Below are positions 1 through 6,631 of a stretch of 46,625 nucleotides of DNA, piece after piece; position 1 is the stretch's first letter; each line of letters starts with the position of its first letter. The position numbers were made by a program, and so were the translations under genes. The notes beneath the pieces were generated by a model. That model was not told the origin of the DNA. It saw nothing but the letters and a program-made list of their open reading frames with translations, and made no database searches. The stretch comes from a virus: IMG/VR virus record IMGVR_UViG_3300047462_000143, positions 1 to 46,625 of that record. One strand, written 5' to 3'.

Positions 1-126
1 CGATCCGCGATCCGCGATCCGCGATCCGCGATCCGCGATCCGCGATCCGCGATCCGCGATCCGCGATCCGCGATCCGCGATCCGCGATCCGCGATCCGCG
101 ATCCGCGATCCGCGATCCGCGATCCG
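1..126. repeat. Heptamer tandem repeat (CGATCCG)18 at left end
   Basis: Eighteen perfect, uninterrupted copies of the 7-base unit CGATCCG form the left contig end and stop at base 126. Such a tract cannot be bridged by short reads, so it probably explains why the contig ends here; true copy number is unknown. It lies downstream of the last gene of the leftward small-gene operon. A different heptamer, GGCGCGT, closes the right end. Seven-base satellites are unusual in phages; short heptameric repeats are known from cyanobacterial chromosomes. An assembly artefact cannot be excluded. Confidence 0.95.
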
Positions 127-158
127 CTGCGAGTCTGATCGATCCTGGTCAGTCAAGC
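127..158. other. Short gene-free spacer next to left repeat
   Basis: Thirty-two bases between the heptamer tract and the stop codon of the first leftward gene. I see no terminator hairpin or other clear signal in it. Confidence 0.5.
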
Positions 159-326
159 TCATTCCGCCTCCTCCCTGCTTCGCGCCAGCGCTTCCGCTCC
201 GGCCTCGGTGATATGGACATGGCCATCCTCGATCCGGATTAGGCCGCGGTCCTCCATCAGCGCAAGTTCAGCCAATAGGTCGTCCTCACTGCTGAACAGC
301 CGCTCTGCAACCTCTCTTACCTTCAT
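159..326 (-). CDS. Small winged-helix-like protein, 55 aa
   Basis: Unknown family. The sequence starts MKVREVAERLF and has the look of a compact winged helix: two helices, then a helix ending EDRGLIRIEDG and a short beta wing (GHVHITEAG). DNA binding is therefore plausible but not shown. I chose the ATG at 326, not an earlier in-frame start, because it overlaps the stop of the preceding gene as ATGA and is preceded by a GGGAGGG ribosome-binding site. It is the last gene of a tightly overlapping leftward operon of small phage genes. No paralogue is seen in the window. Confidence 0.65.
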   Translation of the reverse strand: MKVREVAERLFSSEDDLLAELALMEDRGLIRIEDGHVHITEAGAEALARSREEAE

Positions 327-598
327 GCCGCCCTCCCTTCCACCAACCCCAGGCAAAGCTGCATCTCGTCCACCAGCGCCGCGGATCCACGCGCCGCGAT
401 CAGCAATTCCGCAACCTCATTGCACGCCGCCAGGCTCTCAGCCGTCGGGTAAATTCGTCGGACCCTGGACACCACTTCCAGCAATGCCGTGATCAATTCG
501 CGCCTGCATTCATCATGGGCGCGAAGATCAAATACCTTGGAAACCGCTCCAGCACTTGCGGGAACGCGGTTCTTATGCGATTTATGGGGTCTATACAT
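323..598 (-). CDS. Hypothetical protein, 91 aa
   Basis: Unknown function. Mostly helical, with Arg/Ala-rich segments around RRELITALLEVVSRVRRIYP and a second helix pair near the C-terminus. Its stop overlaps the next start by four bases. The start is uncertain: ATG at 598 is used here. A longer in-frame version from a TTG at 691 would run through the strong hairpin at 622-653, which makes it less likely. No clear ribosome-binding site is visible before either start. Confidence 0.5.
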   Translation of the reverse strand: MYRPHKSHKNRVPASAGAVSKVFDLRAHDECRRELITALLEVVSRVRRIYPTAESLAACNEVAELLIAARGSAALVDEMQLCLGLVEGRAA

Positions 599-621
599 GC
601 GAATCTGAGTGGGCTGAATTT

Positions 622-653
622 GCCCCGCAGCGGCTTTGCCTCCGCTGCGGGGC
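622..653. terminator. Strong GC hairpin, candidate terminator or attenuator
   Basis: A 12-bp perfect stem (GCCCCGCAGCGG paired with CCGCTGCGGGGC) with an 8-base loop. Neither side has a U-run, so it is not a textbook intrinsic terminator. It sits between the 24-aa ORF at 714-788 and the ATG at 598, where it could end the upstream operon or affect expression of the last two genes. Confidence 0.5.
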
Positions 654-713
654 GCTCTCTTATCTGCCCCGCGCGAGCGAGGCATCAACAAGCTGTGGTC
701 TATTGAGTGTTAG

Positions 714-788
714 CTATTGGTCATCGGCATCCCCCCTTTCATTGGCACCCGCTTCCCCCCGGTCCGGGTAAATCTTGATGGCTCTCAT
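714..788 (-). CDS. Tiny ORF, 24 aa
   Basis: A 24-codon frame (MRAIKIYPDRGEAGANERGD, four more residues, then TAG). The ATG overlaps the J-domain gene stop as ATGA and has an AAGGAGCGG ribosome-binding site, the same coupling used throughout this operon. The peptide is acidic and has no recognisable domain. It may be a real small protein or only a translation-coupled leader. Confidence 0.4.
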   Translation of the reverse strand: MRAIKIYPDRGEAGANERGDADDQ

Positions 789-1420
789 GCCGCCGCTCCT
801 TGGTTCTGTCGCGCCGTCGCCAACGCGATGTACTTGGCCTCTGACAGGGCCGTAAAAGCCTCATGGCTTCCGCCGGCGTCCGGATGAGCCGACTTAGCCT
901 TCTCACGCCACGCAGCCATGATTGCGGCCTCGCTTGCGCCAGGCTCGAGACCGAGCAGCTCCCAGCAAGACGGCCCGGTGCGATGTGGCAGAGCGGTGAA
1001 TCCCTCGAACGCTCGATCCAGGAGCTGAGAGCTTCCCCACCGTTCGATTCCGCGCAGCGCCTCGACGGTCTTCTGGATGGCTCGCATGTTCTTCCAAACG
1101 CGATCGTACTTATCGCACGCAAGGCAGACCGGCTTATCATTGCGGCGGAAGTACACGGCAACGCCGGGATCATCTGGCTCGCGAGAATTCGCCATCGGTT
1201 CACCGTCGCCGCGCAGCCGCACGTTAGTTGAGAGGACGATAAGATGACGGGCGCTCCACGCTCGCGCGTCTCTTCCCAGGACAAGTCGATTGACCTCCGA
1301 CAGCAACTCACGCCTTACCCGATCCGGCGTCCCGTCGAATTGACCGCCCTCGCGCAGATGCGCGGGCGTGCGCTTCCATCCCTGCGGCCACGAAAGAGGA
1401 TATGCCGGCTGTTCGCTCAC
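785..1420 (-). CDS. J-domain protein (DnaJ-like co-chaperone), 211 aa
   Basis: J-domains stimulate the ATPase of the host DnaK chaperone. The C-terminal third is a clear J-domain: CWELLGLEPGAS, helix II with REKAKSA, then the diagnostic HPD triad at residues 179-181 followed by a Gly-Gly loop and helix III. The N-terminal 120 residues are unknown and carry a CLAC motif near residue 99. The start is GTG at 1420, which overlaps the previous stop as GTGA and follows AAGGAGGT; an ATG much further upstream would overlap the neighbour heavily. Phages use host or own J-proteins in replication-complex remodelling or head assembly. The location in an early-type operon favours replication or takeover of host chaperones (inference). 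Confidence 0.85.
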   Translation of the reverse strand: MSEQPAYPLSWPQGWKRTPAHLREGGQFDGTPDRVRRELLSEVNRLVLGRDARAWSARHLIVLSTNVRLRGDGEPMANSREPDDPGVAVYFRRNDKPVCLACDKYDRVWKNMRAIQKTVEALRGIERWGSSQLLDRAFEGFTALPHRTGPSCWELLGLEPGASEAAIMAAWREKAKSAHPDAGGSHEAFTALSEAKYIALATARQNQGAAA

Positions 1421-1743
1421 GCGACCTCCTTCTTTTCCCAAATCCCGAAGCAAGTCCCCTTCACCTGGCTCGCGCGGATCGGCATCTCGCCGCCGGCGTT
1501 CATGTATTCCAGGAATCCATTGATCGAGGTACCCGTAAGCAGAGAAGTGATCTCCCCGATCCTGATCTTCTCCTGGCCGCTGCACCGGCGCCAATCGAGG
1601 AAATAGCAGCACCGCTCATCATCACCCTCCAATATCACCCCGTTCCTCGGGACAACGGATTGGATCGGCGCAAGTCCATCCTGGAACACCTTGTGAAAGG
1701 GATTCCCCGGCAACAAAGCGGCAAATGCGGTCGGCGTGCTCAT
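1417..1743 (-). CDS. Hypothetical protein, 108 aa
   Basis: Unknown. Starts MSTPTAFAALLPGNPFHKVF and contains a middle block with ERCCYFLDWRRC and an end rich in beta-forming residues (IRIGEITSLLTGTSINGFLEY). Small compact fold likely, no membrane segment. Start at 1743 is fixed by the ATGA overlap with the 46-aa membrane protein upstream. Its own stop overlaps the GTG of the J-domain gene. Confidence 0.65.
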   Translation of the reverse strand: MSTPTAFAALLPGNPFHKVFQDGLAPIQSVVPRNGVILEGDDERCCYFLDWRRCSGQEKIRIGEITSLLTGTSINGFLEYMNAGGEMPIRASQVKGTCFGIWEKKEVA

Positions 1744-1880
1744 GCGAAGGAAATGGCCAGCCAAACAACGAAGATTGCCGTGAGGCCGACGACCGCGGCC
1801 GCCGGCGTGAACCCGAGCCGTCGATATCCAATCACCCAAGCGATGGCCGCGAACGCCGCGCTAATCGATTCGATCATCAT
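1740..1880 (-). CDS. Small membrane protein, 46 aa
   Basis: A 46-residue hydrophobic protein with two probable membrane segments: SISAAFAAIAWVIGY near the N-terminus and a second helix ending AIFVVWLAISFA, separated by a short basic turn (RRLGFTP). It has ATGA overlaps on both sides, which supports translation. Phage proteins of this type may act in superinfection exclusion, as antiholin or in anti-defence roles, but nothing here decides between them. Confidence 0.65.
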   Translation of the reverse strand: MMIESISAAFAAIAWVIGYRRLGFTPAAAVVGLTAIFVVWLAISFA

Positions 1881-2140
1881 TCCGGCTCACCCCCTTCCTT
1901 TTCAACGGGATCCGCCATGTCCGCGATGGCGAACACGCACGACAGAGCAGCCTGGCGCAACGACTCCGCGGCGTCATCCAGGCATTCCTGGACGTTCTGC
2001 CATTCTTCCGCCCCAGGCCCGGACGGCTCCGCCTCGAGGATGTTCAGCCCCACTCCCATGTCGCGGACCGCATCCGCCACGCACGCCCGGACCTGCGCGA
2101 TCCGTTCCTCGATCGGCATCGATCTCGCGAACTCGTTCAT
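1877..2140 (-). CDS. Hypothetical acidic protein, 87 aa
   Basis: Unknown helical, acidic protein (starts MNEFARSMPIEERIAQVRAC). The middle reads as amphipathic helices, with a C-terminal acidic tail (DPVEKEGGEPE). Four-base overlaps with both neighbours place it firmly in the operon. No motif suggests an enzymatic function. Confidence 0.65.
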   Translation of the reverse strand: MNEFARSMPIEERIAQVRACVADAVRDMGVGLNILEAEPSGPGAEEWQNVQECLDDAAESLRQAALSCVFAIADMADPVEKEGGEPE

Positions 2141-2310
2141 TTGCCATCCTCCTTGATGATCTCGCTGTAGCGAATAACGCGGTCCCGGAGGAAACTGGCA
2201 AACGCGATCTCGGCCTCCAAGGGCGCGAATTCCTGCTGCTTCGCATCCAGGATTAGCTTGCGCTGCGCAAGGTCCCCCGAGGCCGTGATTTCCAGCGTGA
2301 TACGGATCAT
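2137..2310 (-). CDS. Hypothetical protein, 57 aa
   Basis: A 57-codon frame starting MIRITLEITASGDLAQRKL, charged and helical after a short beta strand. Its ATG overlaps the stop of the 62-aa gene upstream, its stop overlaps the ATG of the 87-aa gene downstream, and AGGGAGGA lies at good spacing before the start. Function unknown. Confidence 0.6.
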   Translation of the reverse strand: MIRITLEITASGDLAQRKLILDAKQQEFAPLEAEIAFASFLRDRVIRYSEIIKEDGK

Positions 2311-2495
2311 GTAATCGTCCTCCCTTTCGTCGGATGAGCTTTCACCGAACTAATCACCTGCACCTTCACAATCGCATTGATCCGCTCCAGGAACGATTCA
2401 CTTACTCGCGAAGCAGGCCAATGCGGCCGATGGGCCTGCCGAACCTCCAGCGCCAATTTCCTTACCGCCGCCTGATTGATGAGAGACGCGCTCAT
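2307..2495 (-). CDS. Small basic protein, 62 aa
   Basis: Basic, helical protein with a C-terminal stretch ending SSVKAHPTKGRTIT after a helix SRVSESFLERINAIVKVQV. The overall look (helix, long helix, basic C-terminus with a His-Pro-x-x-Gly-x-T tail) recalls small phage proteins of possible histone-like fold, but I cannot confirm that. ATGA overlap at both ends. Confidence 0.55.
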   Translation of the reverse strand: MSASLINQAAVRKLALEVRQAHRPHWPASRVSESFLERINAIVKVQVISSVKAHPTKGRTIT

Positions 2496-2875
2496 ACGAT
2501 GATCACCCCCGCTTTCCAGTTCGCGAGCGCCTCGTAAGCTTCCCCGACTGACTTACAAACGAGCTGGAACCGCAGTCCCTTTCCCTCCTCGTAAACCAGG
2601 CCGCCGGCGCCGCGCGTGGCGCGGGGCCATTTGAAGATGCAAGCGGCCACCGTCGGCATGTCCTCGTACAGCGCGTCCAGCTTCTCCTGGAGGGGTTTGA
2701 GCGCCTCATCACTCCAGGGCGATAGATCGCTGTGAAATCCCCAGTATTCCTCGCCCGTCGGCACGACCAGGAGGAGAGGCCTCGCCAGGATTCCCACTCC
2801 GTCCTCGGGAACGCTGTCCCTGACGATCACCGTCGGCTTTTCGTACCCGGACTCGATGAACAACTTCGCCTTCAT
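2492..2875 (-). CDS. Hypothetical protein, 127 aa
   Basis: Unknown alpha/beta protein. N-terminal beta strands (KAKLFIESGYEKPTVIV), an aromatic loop EEYWGFHSDLSPW, a helix LKPLQEKLDALYEDM, and a C-terminal strand-helix-strand ending AGVIIV. No catalytic motif is recognised. Overlaps both neighbouring genes by four bases. Confidence 0.65.
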   Translation of the reverse strand: MKAKLFIESGYEKPTVIVRDSVPEDGVGILARPLLLVVPTGEEYWGFHSDLSPWSDEALKPLQEKLDALYEDMPTVAACIFKWPRATRGAGGLVYEEGKGLRFQLVCKSVGEAYEALANWKAGVIIV

Positions 2876-3618
2876 TCCGCCCTCCCTTCAATCAGATACT
2901 CCGCGTCCGCCGGCATCCGCATGAGGCGTTGATTCCCCTCAGTCCCGCCGGCGAGCGTGAAATAGAACACCGGAACGCAATCCTCGTACGACGGGTTGCA
3001 TTCGTACCGGCCCGGGACCTGCGTATCGTCCGGGAGCACCAGGGTGATGCCGTAGCCGCAATGAACATCCCGGCGCCCGAGCCAATGCCGGAACCCGCTG
3101 CACTCGTGCTCGAGCCGAAGCCGATCCGTCCGCGGGAAGCGCTTCTTATCCGACGGCTTGGTAGCAAACTCGGCATCCGCAGGCAGCGCAATCGTCTTCT
3201 CCGTGCTCCGGCTTAACCTGAAGGTGAATTTGTTCTCGTTGCCGAGGGTGCCCGTAATGGTCGTATGAAACGCGAGCTGGAGATGAACCACGGGGTTCGA
3301 GCCATCGACCTCGCACCAGGAGACCTGCTCGATCGTGCGCGTGCCGCGTTTCGCCCGAAGCAACGCGGACAGTTCCGCGCTCCACGCATCCCGGCAGGCG
3401 TCGATCAGCGCGTGCCTCTCCTCCCACTCGAGGTCCTCGATCTTCTCCCGCGCCGATTCAAAGGAGCGCTCCCGCTCGGTCACGTCGTCCCAATAGTGGG
3501 GCTTCCATTCCGCGCCCCATCCCGCGGCCTGTTTCCTGGCGATAGTCTTGCCGAGTTCAACCCATCCGCTCGCATCGAGCGCGGGGTCGGTCGTCGGCTG
3601 GTTTGGCGTGTCAGTCAT
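2872..3618 (-). CDS. Hypothetical protein, 248 aa
   Basis: Unknown function. Residues 30-90 are helical and charged (ERERSFESAREKIEDLEWEE). The second half is probably beta-rich, with HWLGRRDVHCGYGITLVL and a final acidic strand. Instead of a normal Shine-Dalgarno site, its start is preceded at 20 nt by copy 1 of the CGGG-N9-CCCG leader hairpin shared with three genes near 41 kb. That suggests common control with the right-end early region. Confidence 0.65.
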   Translation of the reverse strand: MTDTPNQPTTDPALDASGWVELGKTIARKQAAGWGAEWKPHYWDDVTERERSFESAREKIEDLEWEERHALIDACRDAWSAELSALLRAKRGTRTIEQVSWCEVDGSNPVVHLQLAFHTTITGTLGNENKFTFRLSRSTEKTIALPADAEFATKPSDKKRFPRTDRLRLEHECSGFRHWLGRRDVHCGYGITLVLPDDTQVPGRYECNPSYEDCVPVFYFTLAGGTEGNQRLMRMPADAEYLIEGRAE

Positions 3619-3635
3619 TATCAGTTTGCCAGTTT

Positions 3636-3658
3636 GGTCGGGTTGTCTCTTCCCGGTT
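3636..3658 (-). promoter_or_regulatory. Leader hairpin element, copy 1
   Basis: Minus strand reads AACCGGGAAGAGACAACCCG followed by ACC. The CGGG and CCCG arms (3652-3655 and 3639-3642) enclose exactly nine bases. Twenty bases separate it from the ATG at 3618. Same element as at 40643, 41340 and 41506. It overlaps the stop codon of the upstream HTH gene, so it is probably an RNA element or operator within the operon. Confidence 0.6.
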
Positions 3659-3968
3659 ATGCTGCTTTCAGGAGAGCGCGCCCCTTAAGCTTCTTCTCGC
3701 GGGCACGCTCCAAAATTTGACTTAGGAAATAGCGGGGATTCGTAGCCCCGAACGCTGTTGACTTATCGAGTCCCCATTGCACAGCCTGGTCCCGCAGCGT
3801 CCGAGGCGTCACTTCCAGGATCGCCGCCGCGACCTCCGGCGTCAGCAACTCGAACCGGGCCACAATCGCATCCGCGATCCGGTCCACCAGGCGTTCGCTC
3901 GTCAGCAGCTCCTCGGCCGCCGCGGCCACGCCCGCGATCACCAGGTCCTCCGGTATCTCGATCTTCAT
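3657..3968 (-). CDS. Helix-turn-helix protein, 103 aa (possible excisionase or regulator)
   Basis: The segment LLTPEVAAAILEVTPRTLRD (about residues 41-60) is a good HTH, followed by QWGLDKSTAFGATNPRYF and a basic C-terminal helix ending KLKGRALLKAA. This is MerR/excisionase-like in layout: a DNA-binding HTH, a wing with an aromatic pair and a basic tail. It lies next to the RHH gene and about 1.2 kb from the integrase gene start. A role in excision or early gene control is an inference. Start ATG at 3968. Confidence 0.6.
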   Translation of the reverse strand: MKIEIPEDLVIAGVAAAAEELLTSERLVDRIADAIVARFELLTPEVAAAILEVTPRTLRDQAVQWGLDKSTAFGATNPRYFLSQILERAREKKLKGRALLKAA

Positions 3969-3998
3969 ACGGTTTGGCGTCCGTCGAGTGAGAGCTGG

Positions 3999-4190
3999 CT
4001 ACGCGGCGAGTTGATTGCCTTCCTGGTCCTTCACAGCCCTTTCGAGCCGGGAAACGATGAAAGCGCTGCGCGAGCGGCGCTCTGCCTTGGCGAGCCTGTC
4101 GATCTTCTCCAGGAGATCGGGTGGCAGGCTCGAAATCGTAATTTGGACCAGCTCCTCCTCGGAGGTCGCTGATGGGTTTTCGGTCGTCAT
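3999..4190 (-). CDS. Ribbon-helix-helix (CopG/Arc-type) repressor, leftward member
   Basis: A 63-aa RHH DNA-binding protein: beta strand VQITISSLPPDLLEKIDRLA (residues about 15-34), then the turn ERRSRSAFIVSRLERAV. RHH dimers bind operators with the paired strands. It is a paralogue of the divergent plus-strand gene at 4275: both have VQI(T/S)IS, a P-x-x-LL helix and RSRS followed by a helix. I prefer ATG at 4190 to an in-frame ATG at 4217, because the latter lies between the TTGACA at 4222-4227 and the direct repeats and would fall inside the promoter. The pair could form a Cro/CI-like or Arc/Mnt-like switch. Confidence 0.75.
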   Translation of the reverse strand: MTTENPSATSEEELVQITISSLPPDLLEKIDRLAKAERRSRSAFIVSRLERAVKDQEGNQLAA

Positions 4191-4202
4191 GCGTAAAGCC
4201 GT

Positions 4203-4258
4203 ATCACGGCCCATCACGGCCTGTCAATAAAAAATGATGGCATTTAATGGAAATCATT
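4203..4258. promoter_or_regulatory. Divergent control region with repeats
   Basis: Between two divergent RHH genes. ATCACGGCC occurs twice in direct repeat at 4203-4211 and 4213-4221 (10-base period, one helical turn). An inverted repeat AATGAT/ATCATT spans 4233-4238 and 4253-4258. On the minus strand TTGACA (4227-4222) looks like a -35 box, with a poor -10 (GATACG) about 17 bases further. RHH proteins often bind such repeats. The region is more AT-rich than its surroundings. Confidence 0.6.
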
Positions 4259-4274
4259 GATAACGGTTACGGCC

Positions 4275-4601
4275 ATGGGGAAAAAAAGCCACGAACGGGC
4301 CAGCGAACAGGTCCAGATCAGCATCTCAATGCCGAAATCGCTCCTCGCCCAGGTCGATAACCTCGCCTCGGCCGATGGCCGGAGCCGTTCGAACTGGATC
4401 GTCAGGAAGCTCGAGGCGGCCATCGACGAAGAGTTGCGTCAAAAAAACATCGCTATTCTCCCGGCCGTTGCCGATGCGGAAGACCCCTCTTCCTCCAAAG
4501 TTGCCGAATCTCCGGACGCTCCCGGCTCTCATCGGTTACCGAAAACTCGCGCCGCGATCCGCGGAATGGTCGCAAAGGAAAATCCACGCTCCAAAGCCTG
4601 A
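4275..4601 (+). CDS. Ribbon-helix-helix regulator, rightward member
   Basis: A 108-aa protein starting MGKKSHERASEQ. Residues about 13-55 form an RHH domain: QVQISISMPKSLLAQVDNLA, then RSRSNWIVRKLEAAIDEEL. The C-terminal half is low-complexity and Pro/Ser-rich, ending in a basic tail. First gene of the only rightward operon (regulator, secreted protein, integrase), so it is a candidate lysogeny regulator. ATG at 4275 chosen; a TTG at 4257 is in frame but overlaps the inverted repeat. The ribosome-binding site is weak. Confidence 0.75.
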   Translation: MGKKSHERASEQVQISISMPKSLLAQVDNLASADGRSRSNWIVRKLEAAIDEELRQKNIAILPAVADAEDPSSSKVAESPDAPGSHRLPKTRAAIRGMVAKENPRSKA

Positions 4602-4606
4602 CCTAT

Positions 4607-5203
4607 ATGATCAAGAAAATCATACTCTCATTAGTCATTTGCTTACTCATCGCCCCGGCATCGTTCGCCCAGGACGCATCGAGCGCTCCATTCCAGCAGC
4701 AGGCCCTCAAGGAATTTCCACAGCTTGGCCAGTGCGGCTCAGAGTTCAACAAGCGGTTCCTCGATCGAGCGAAGAGCCTCCGCGCGGCAAACGATCCTCT
4801 TATGACGAGGGCGGACTGGCCGCTAATGCTCGCAAGAGAGATAGCAATGGAGGTGGCCCCGAACGCCGGTGCCGCACAGGCTGAAGCCGATAAAGCGGCC
4901 TCCGACCACCTGGCTAGCGCGGTTACCATTTTCGGAACTGTCTCCTCAAAGGTTGCGGCCGGCTTGATCATCAATATCCACATACCCGCGAAATTTGAAT
5001 CCAGCGGCGAGGATTTCGACGGGACAGCCGTTTTGACTGGAAACCCCAAGGAGTCCGAACTGGCCGAGGGAGATAACATTGGTTCCCCCAGCCTCGGCGT
5101 TCTAGCTTACAGAGACGGCACTTACGAAGACGGCGTTTCATCCCTCCGTCGATATCGGTTCATCGCATTTCGGAAAATCGGCGATCCCGCGGACCCGAAC
5201 TGA
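4607..5203 (+). CDS. Secreted protein, 198 aa (lysogenic-conversion candidate)
   Basis: N-terminal signal peptide: MIKK, hydrophobic core IILSLVICLLIAPASFA, cleavage likely after SFA. The mature domain has one visible Cys (LGQCGSEF), helical segments up to residue 110 and a beta-rich C-terminal half. Family not recognised. It starts six bases after the RHH regulator and its stop overlaps the integrase ATG (TGATG), so it would be expressed with the lysogeny genes. That fits a prophage-expressed envelope protein, for example for superinfection exclusion or host fitness (inference). Confidence 0.65.
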   Translation: MIKKIILSLVICLLIAPASFAQDASSAPFQQQALKEFPQLGQCGSEFNKRFLDRAKSLRAANDPLMTRADWPLMLAREIAMEVAPNAGAAQAEADKAASDHLASAVTIFGTVSSKVAAGLIINIHIPAKFESSGEDFDGTAVLTGNPKESELAEGDNIGSPSLGVLAYRDGTYEDGVSSLRRYRFIAFRKIGDPADPN

Positions 5204-6498
5204 TGTCCTCCCGTCGCAAGCTCCCTACTGGCGTCCCCGCGTCCCTCAAATTCGGAAGCGTCAGCTTCCGCGTTTTCACAACGAAGGAGGGGCGTTTCGG
5301 CTTTCGTTACAAGTCCGGCTCATCCTGGAAGCAGGCTATTCGGTCCGACCTGCGGCACCTCCGCGCGGACGCAGAGCGGATCGCCCTCAGCATCACGAAC
5401 GCCGAAACCGAGGCCCTGGACGTGGACGCAAGCGACCGCCGCATCTACGTGGCCGCCCGCGAGGTCCTCGCACCAATGGGCGTTGACGTCGACCGCGCGG
5501 CGCGGATCCTCCGGGATGCGGCCGACGCCGCCGGCGGCGTTGATCGCATCGTCGAGGCGTGCAAATGGTTCGGCCGCGTCCAGCCGACAGCCGCAGCGGT
5601 CCAGGTCGCCGTCGTCATCGAGGAATATATCCGCAAACTGAGGAGCGATGGACAGAGCGCCATTTACATCGAAAAGATGGAGGCTGATCTCGAGGCATTC
5701 TCCGCCGCCTTCCCGCGCGAAATAGCCTCCTGCCGCACGAAGGAAATTGATGATTGGCTTTTATCCCGCGAAGTGGGGCCGCGCCGGCGCCGCAACCTCC
5801 TCGGCAAAATCGTCAGCCTGTTCAACTTCGCGCGCCGGCGCAACTATCTGCCCGAGACCCTCAAGACGGAGGCTGAGAAAACCACCCGTCCAAAGGTGCC
5901 GCGCGAAGCCCCCAAAATCTATTCGCCCGACGAACTCAATCTCCTCATCGTCCAATGCTACCAGGAGCCGGACGCGCGTTACGGGAGAAAGGGGTATGAG
6001 GATTTTGTGGCTCCCCTCGTCATCGGCGCATTCGCCGGCCTTCGCTGGGCAGAGATCCAATCCCTCGACTGGCAGCGCGACATCCTCTGGGACGAGGGAT
6101 ATATTTCCGTGGGCGACGAAAACAAAACCGGCCATCGCCAGCCGCCCATCCATCCCAACCTGGCCAAGTGGCTCGCCCCCTATCGGGGACGAATGGGAGC
6201 CGTCTGCCCCTTCGCGCGTCCGGACAACATCATCCGGCGGCTCGGGATGCGGGCCGGCCTTCCCGTCGGCGGACGGCGGTACGCCAACGCCTTGCGCCAC
6301 AGTTACGTCAGCTATCGAATGGCCATCACCAAGAACGCCCCTCTGGTAGCCGAGGAGTGCGGCCATTCCATCTCCGAGCTGAAGAGAAGCTATCTTCGGC
6401 GCCAGCTCGAGGCCGCGGCTCGGAAGTGGTTTGCCATCGAGCCCGGCGAGGCCGCGAACGTCATTCCTCTCCCGTTCAGCATTGCCACGACCCGCTAA
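5203..6498 (+). CDS. int: Tyrosine recombinase integrase
   Basis: 431-aa site-specific recombinase for integration and excision. N-terminal half: arm-binding and core-binding region (residues about 130-215, IEEYIRKLRSDGQSAIYIEK and following). Catalytic domain: Arg281 in GAFAGLRWAEI, Lys308 in DENKTGH, Arg365 in NALRHSY, His388 in CGHS, and tyrosine at 397 in KRSYLRR. The usual His of the HxxR box is Asn362 here. Stop lies about 60 bases before a tRNA-Ser 3' fragment, the likely attP. The start overlaps the previous stop. Confidence 0.95.
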   Translation: MSSRRKLPTGVPASLKFGSVSFRVFTTKEGRFGFRYKSGSSWKQAIRSDLRHLRADAERIALSITNAETEALDVDASDRRIYVAAREVLAPMGVDVDRAARILRDAADAAGGVDRIVEACKWFGRVQPTAAAVQVAVVIEEYIRKLRSDGQSAIYIEKMEADLEAFSAAFPREIASCRTKEIDDWLLSREVGPRRRRNLLGKIVSLFNFARRRNYLPETLKTEAEKTTRPKVPREAPKIYSPDELNLLIVQCYQEPDARYGRKGYEDFVAPLVIGAFAGLRWAEIQSLDWQRDILWDEGYISVGDENKTGHRQPPIHPNLAKWLAPYRGRMGAVCPFARPDNIIRRLGMRAGLPVGGRRYANALRHSYVSYRMAITKNAPLVAEECGHSISELKRSYLRRQLEAAARKWFAIEPGEAANVIPLPFSIATTR

Positions 6499-6560
6499 TG
6501 GATTTTGCTACACCTTTGCTTCGTTCCGGGCGGACCCCTGCGGAGCCCTAATGAATACAA

Positions 6561-6610
6561 GCGGTGAGGGAGGGATTCGAACCCTCCAATACGTCAGCCG
6601 GTATTCCTCA
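6561..6610 (-). other. tRNA-Ser 3' fragment, candidate attP core
   Basis: On the minus strand this reads as the 3' part of a tRNA-Ser: a long variable arm with stem ATAC/GTAT, a T-arm with TTCGAAT between GGAGG and CCTCC, then acceptor CTCACCG. It lacks an encoded CCA. The D-arm, anticodon loop and 5' acceptor strand are missing, so it is not a functional tRNA. Phage integrases commonly use tRNA 3' ends, and attP carries such a copy to restore the gene. Phage genes on both sides make this attP, not attL or attR. Core limits are approximate. Confidence 0.75.
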
Positions 6611-6631
6611 AAACGCACTCGATTCGCCGAT

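Noticed and set aside
1-126. CRISPR array
   Set aside because: Units are contiguous 7-mers without spacers.
739-1311. 190-codon frame overlapping the J-domain gene
   Set aside because: Same-strand shadow; the J-domain frame has conserved motifs and a good start.
785-1612. Longer start for the J-domain gene
   Set aside because: Would overlap the preceding gene by about 190 bases; the GTG at 1420 has a perfect ribosome-binding site and GTGA overlap.
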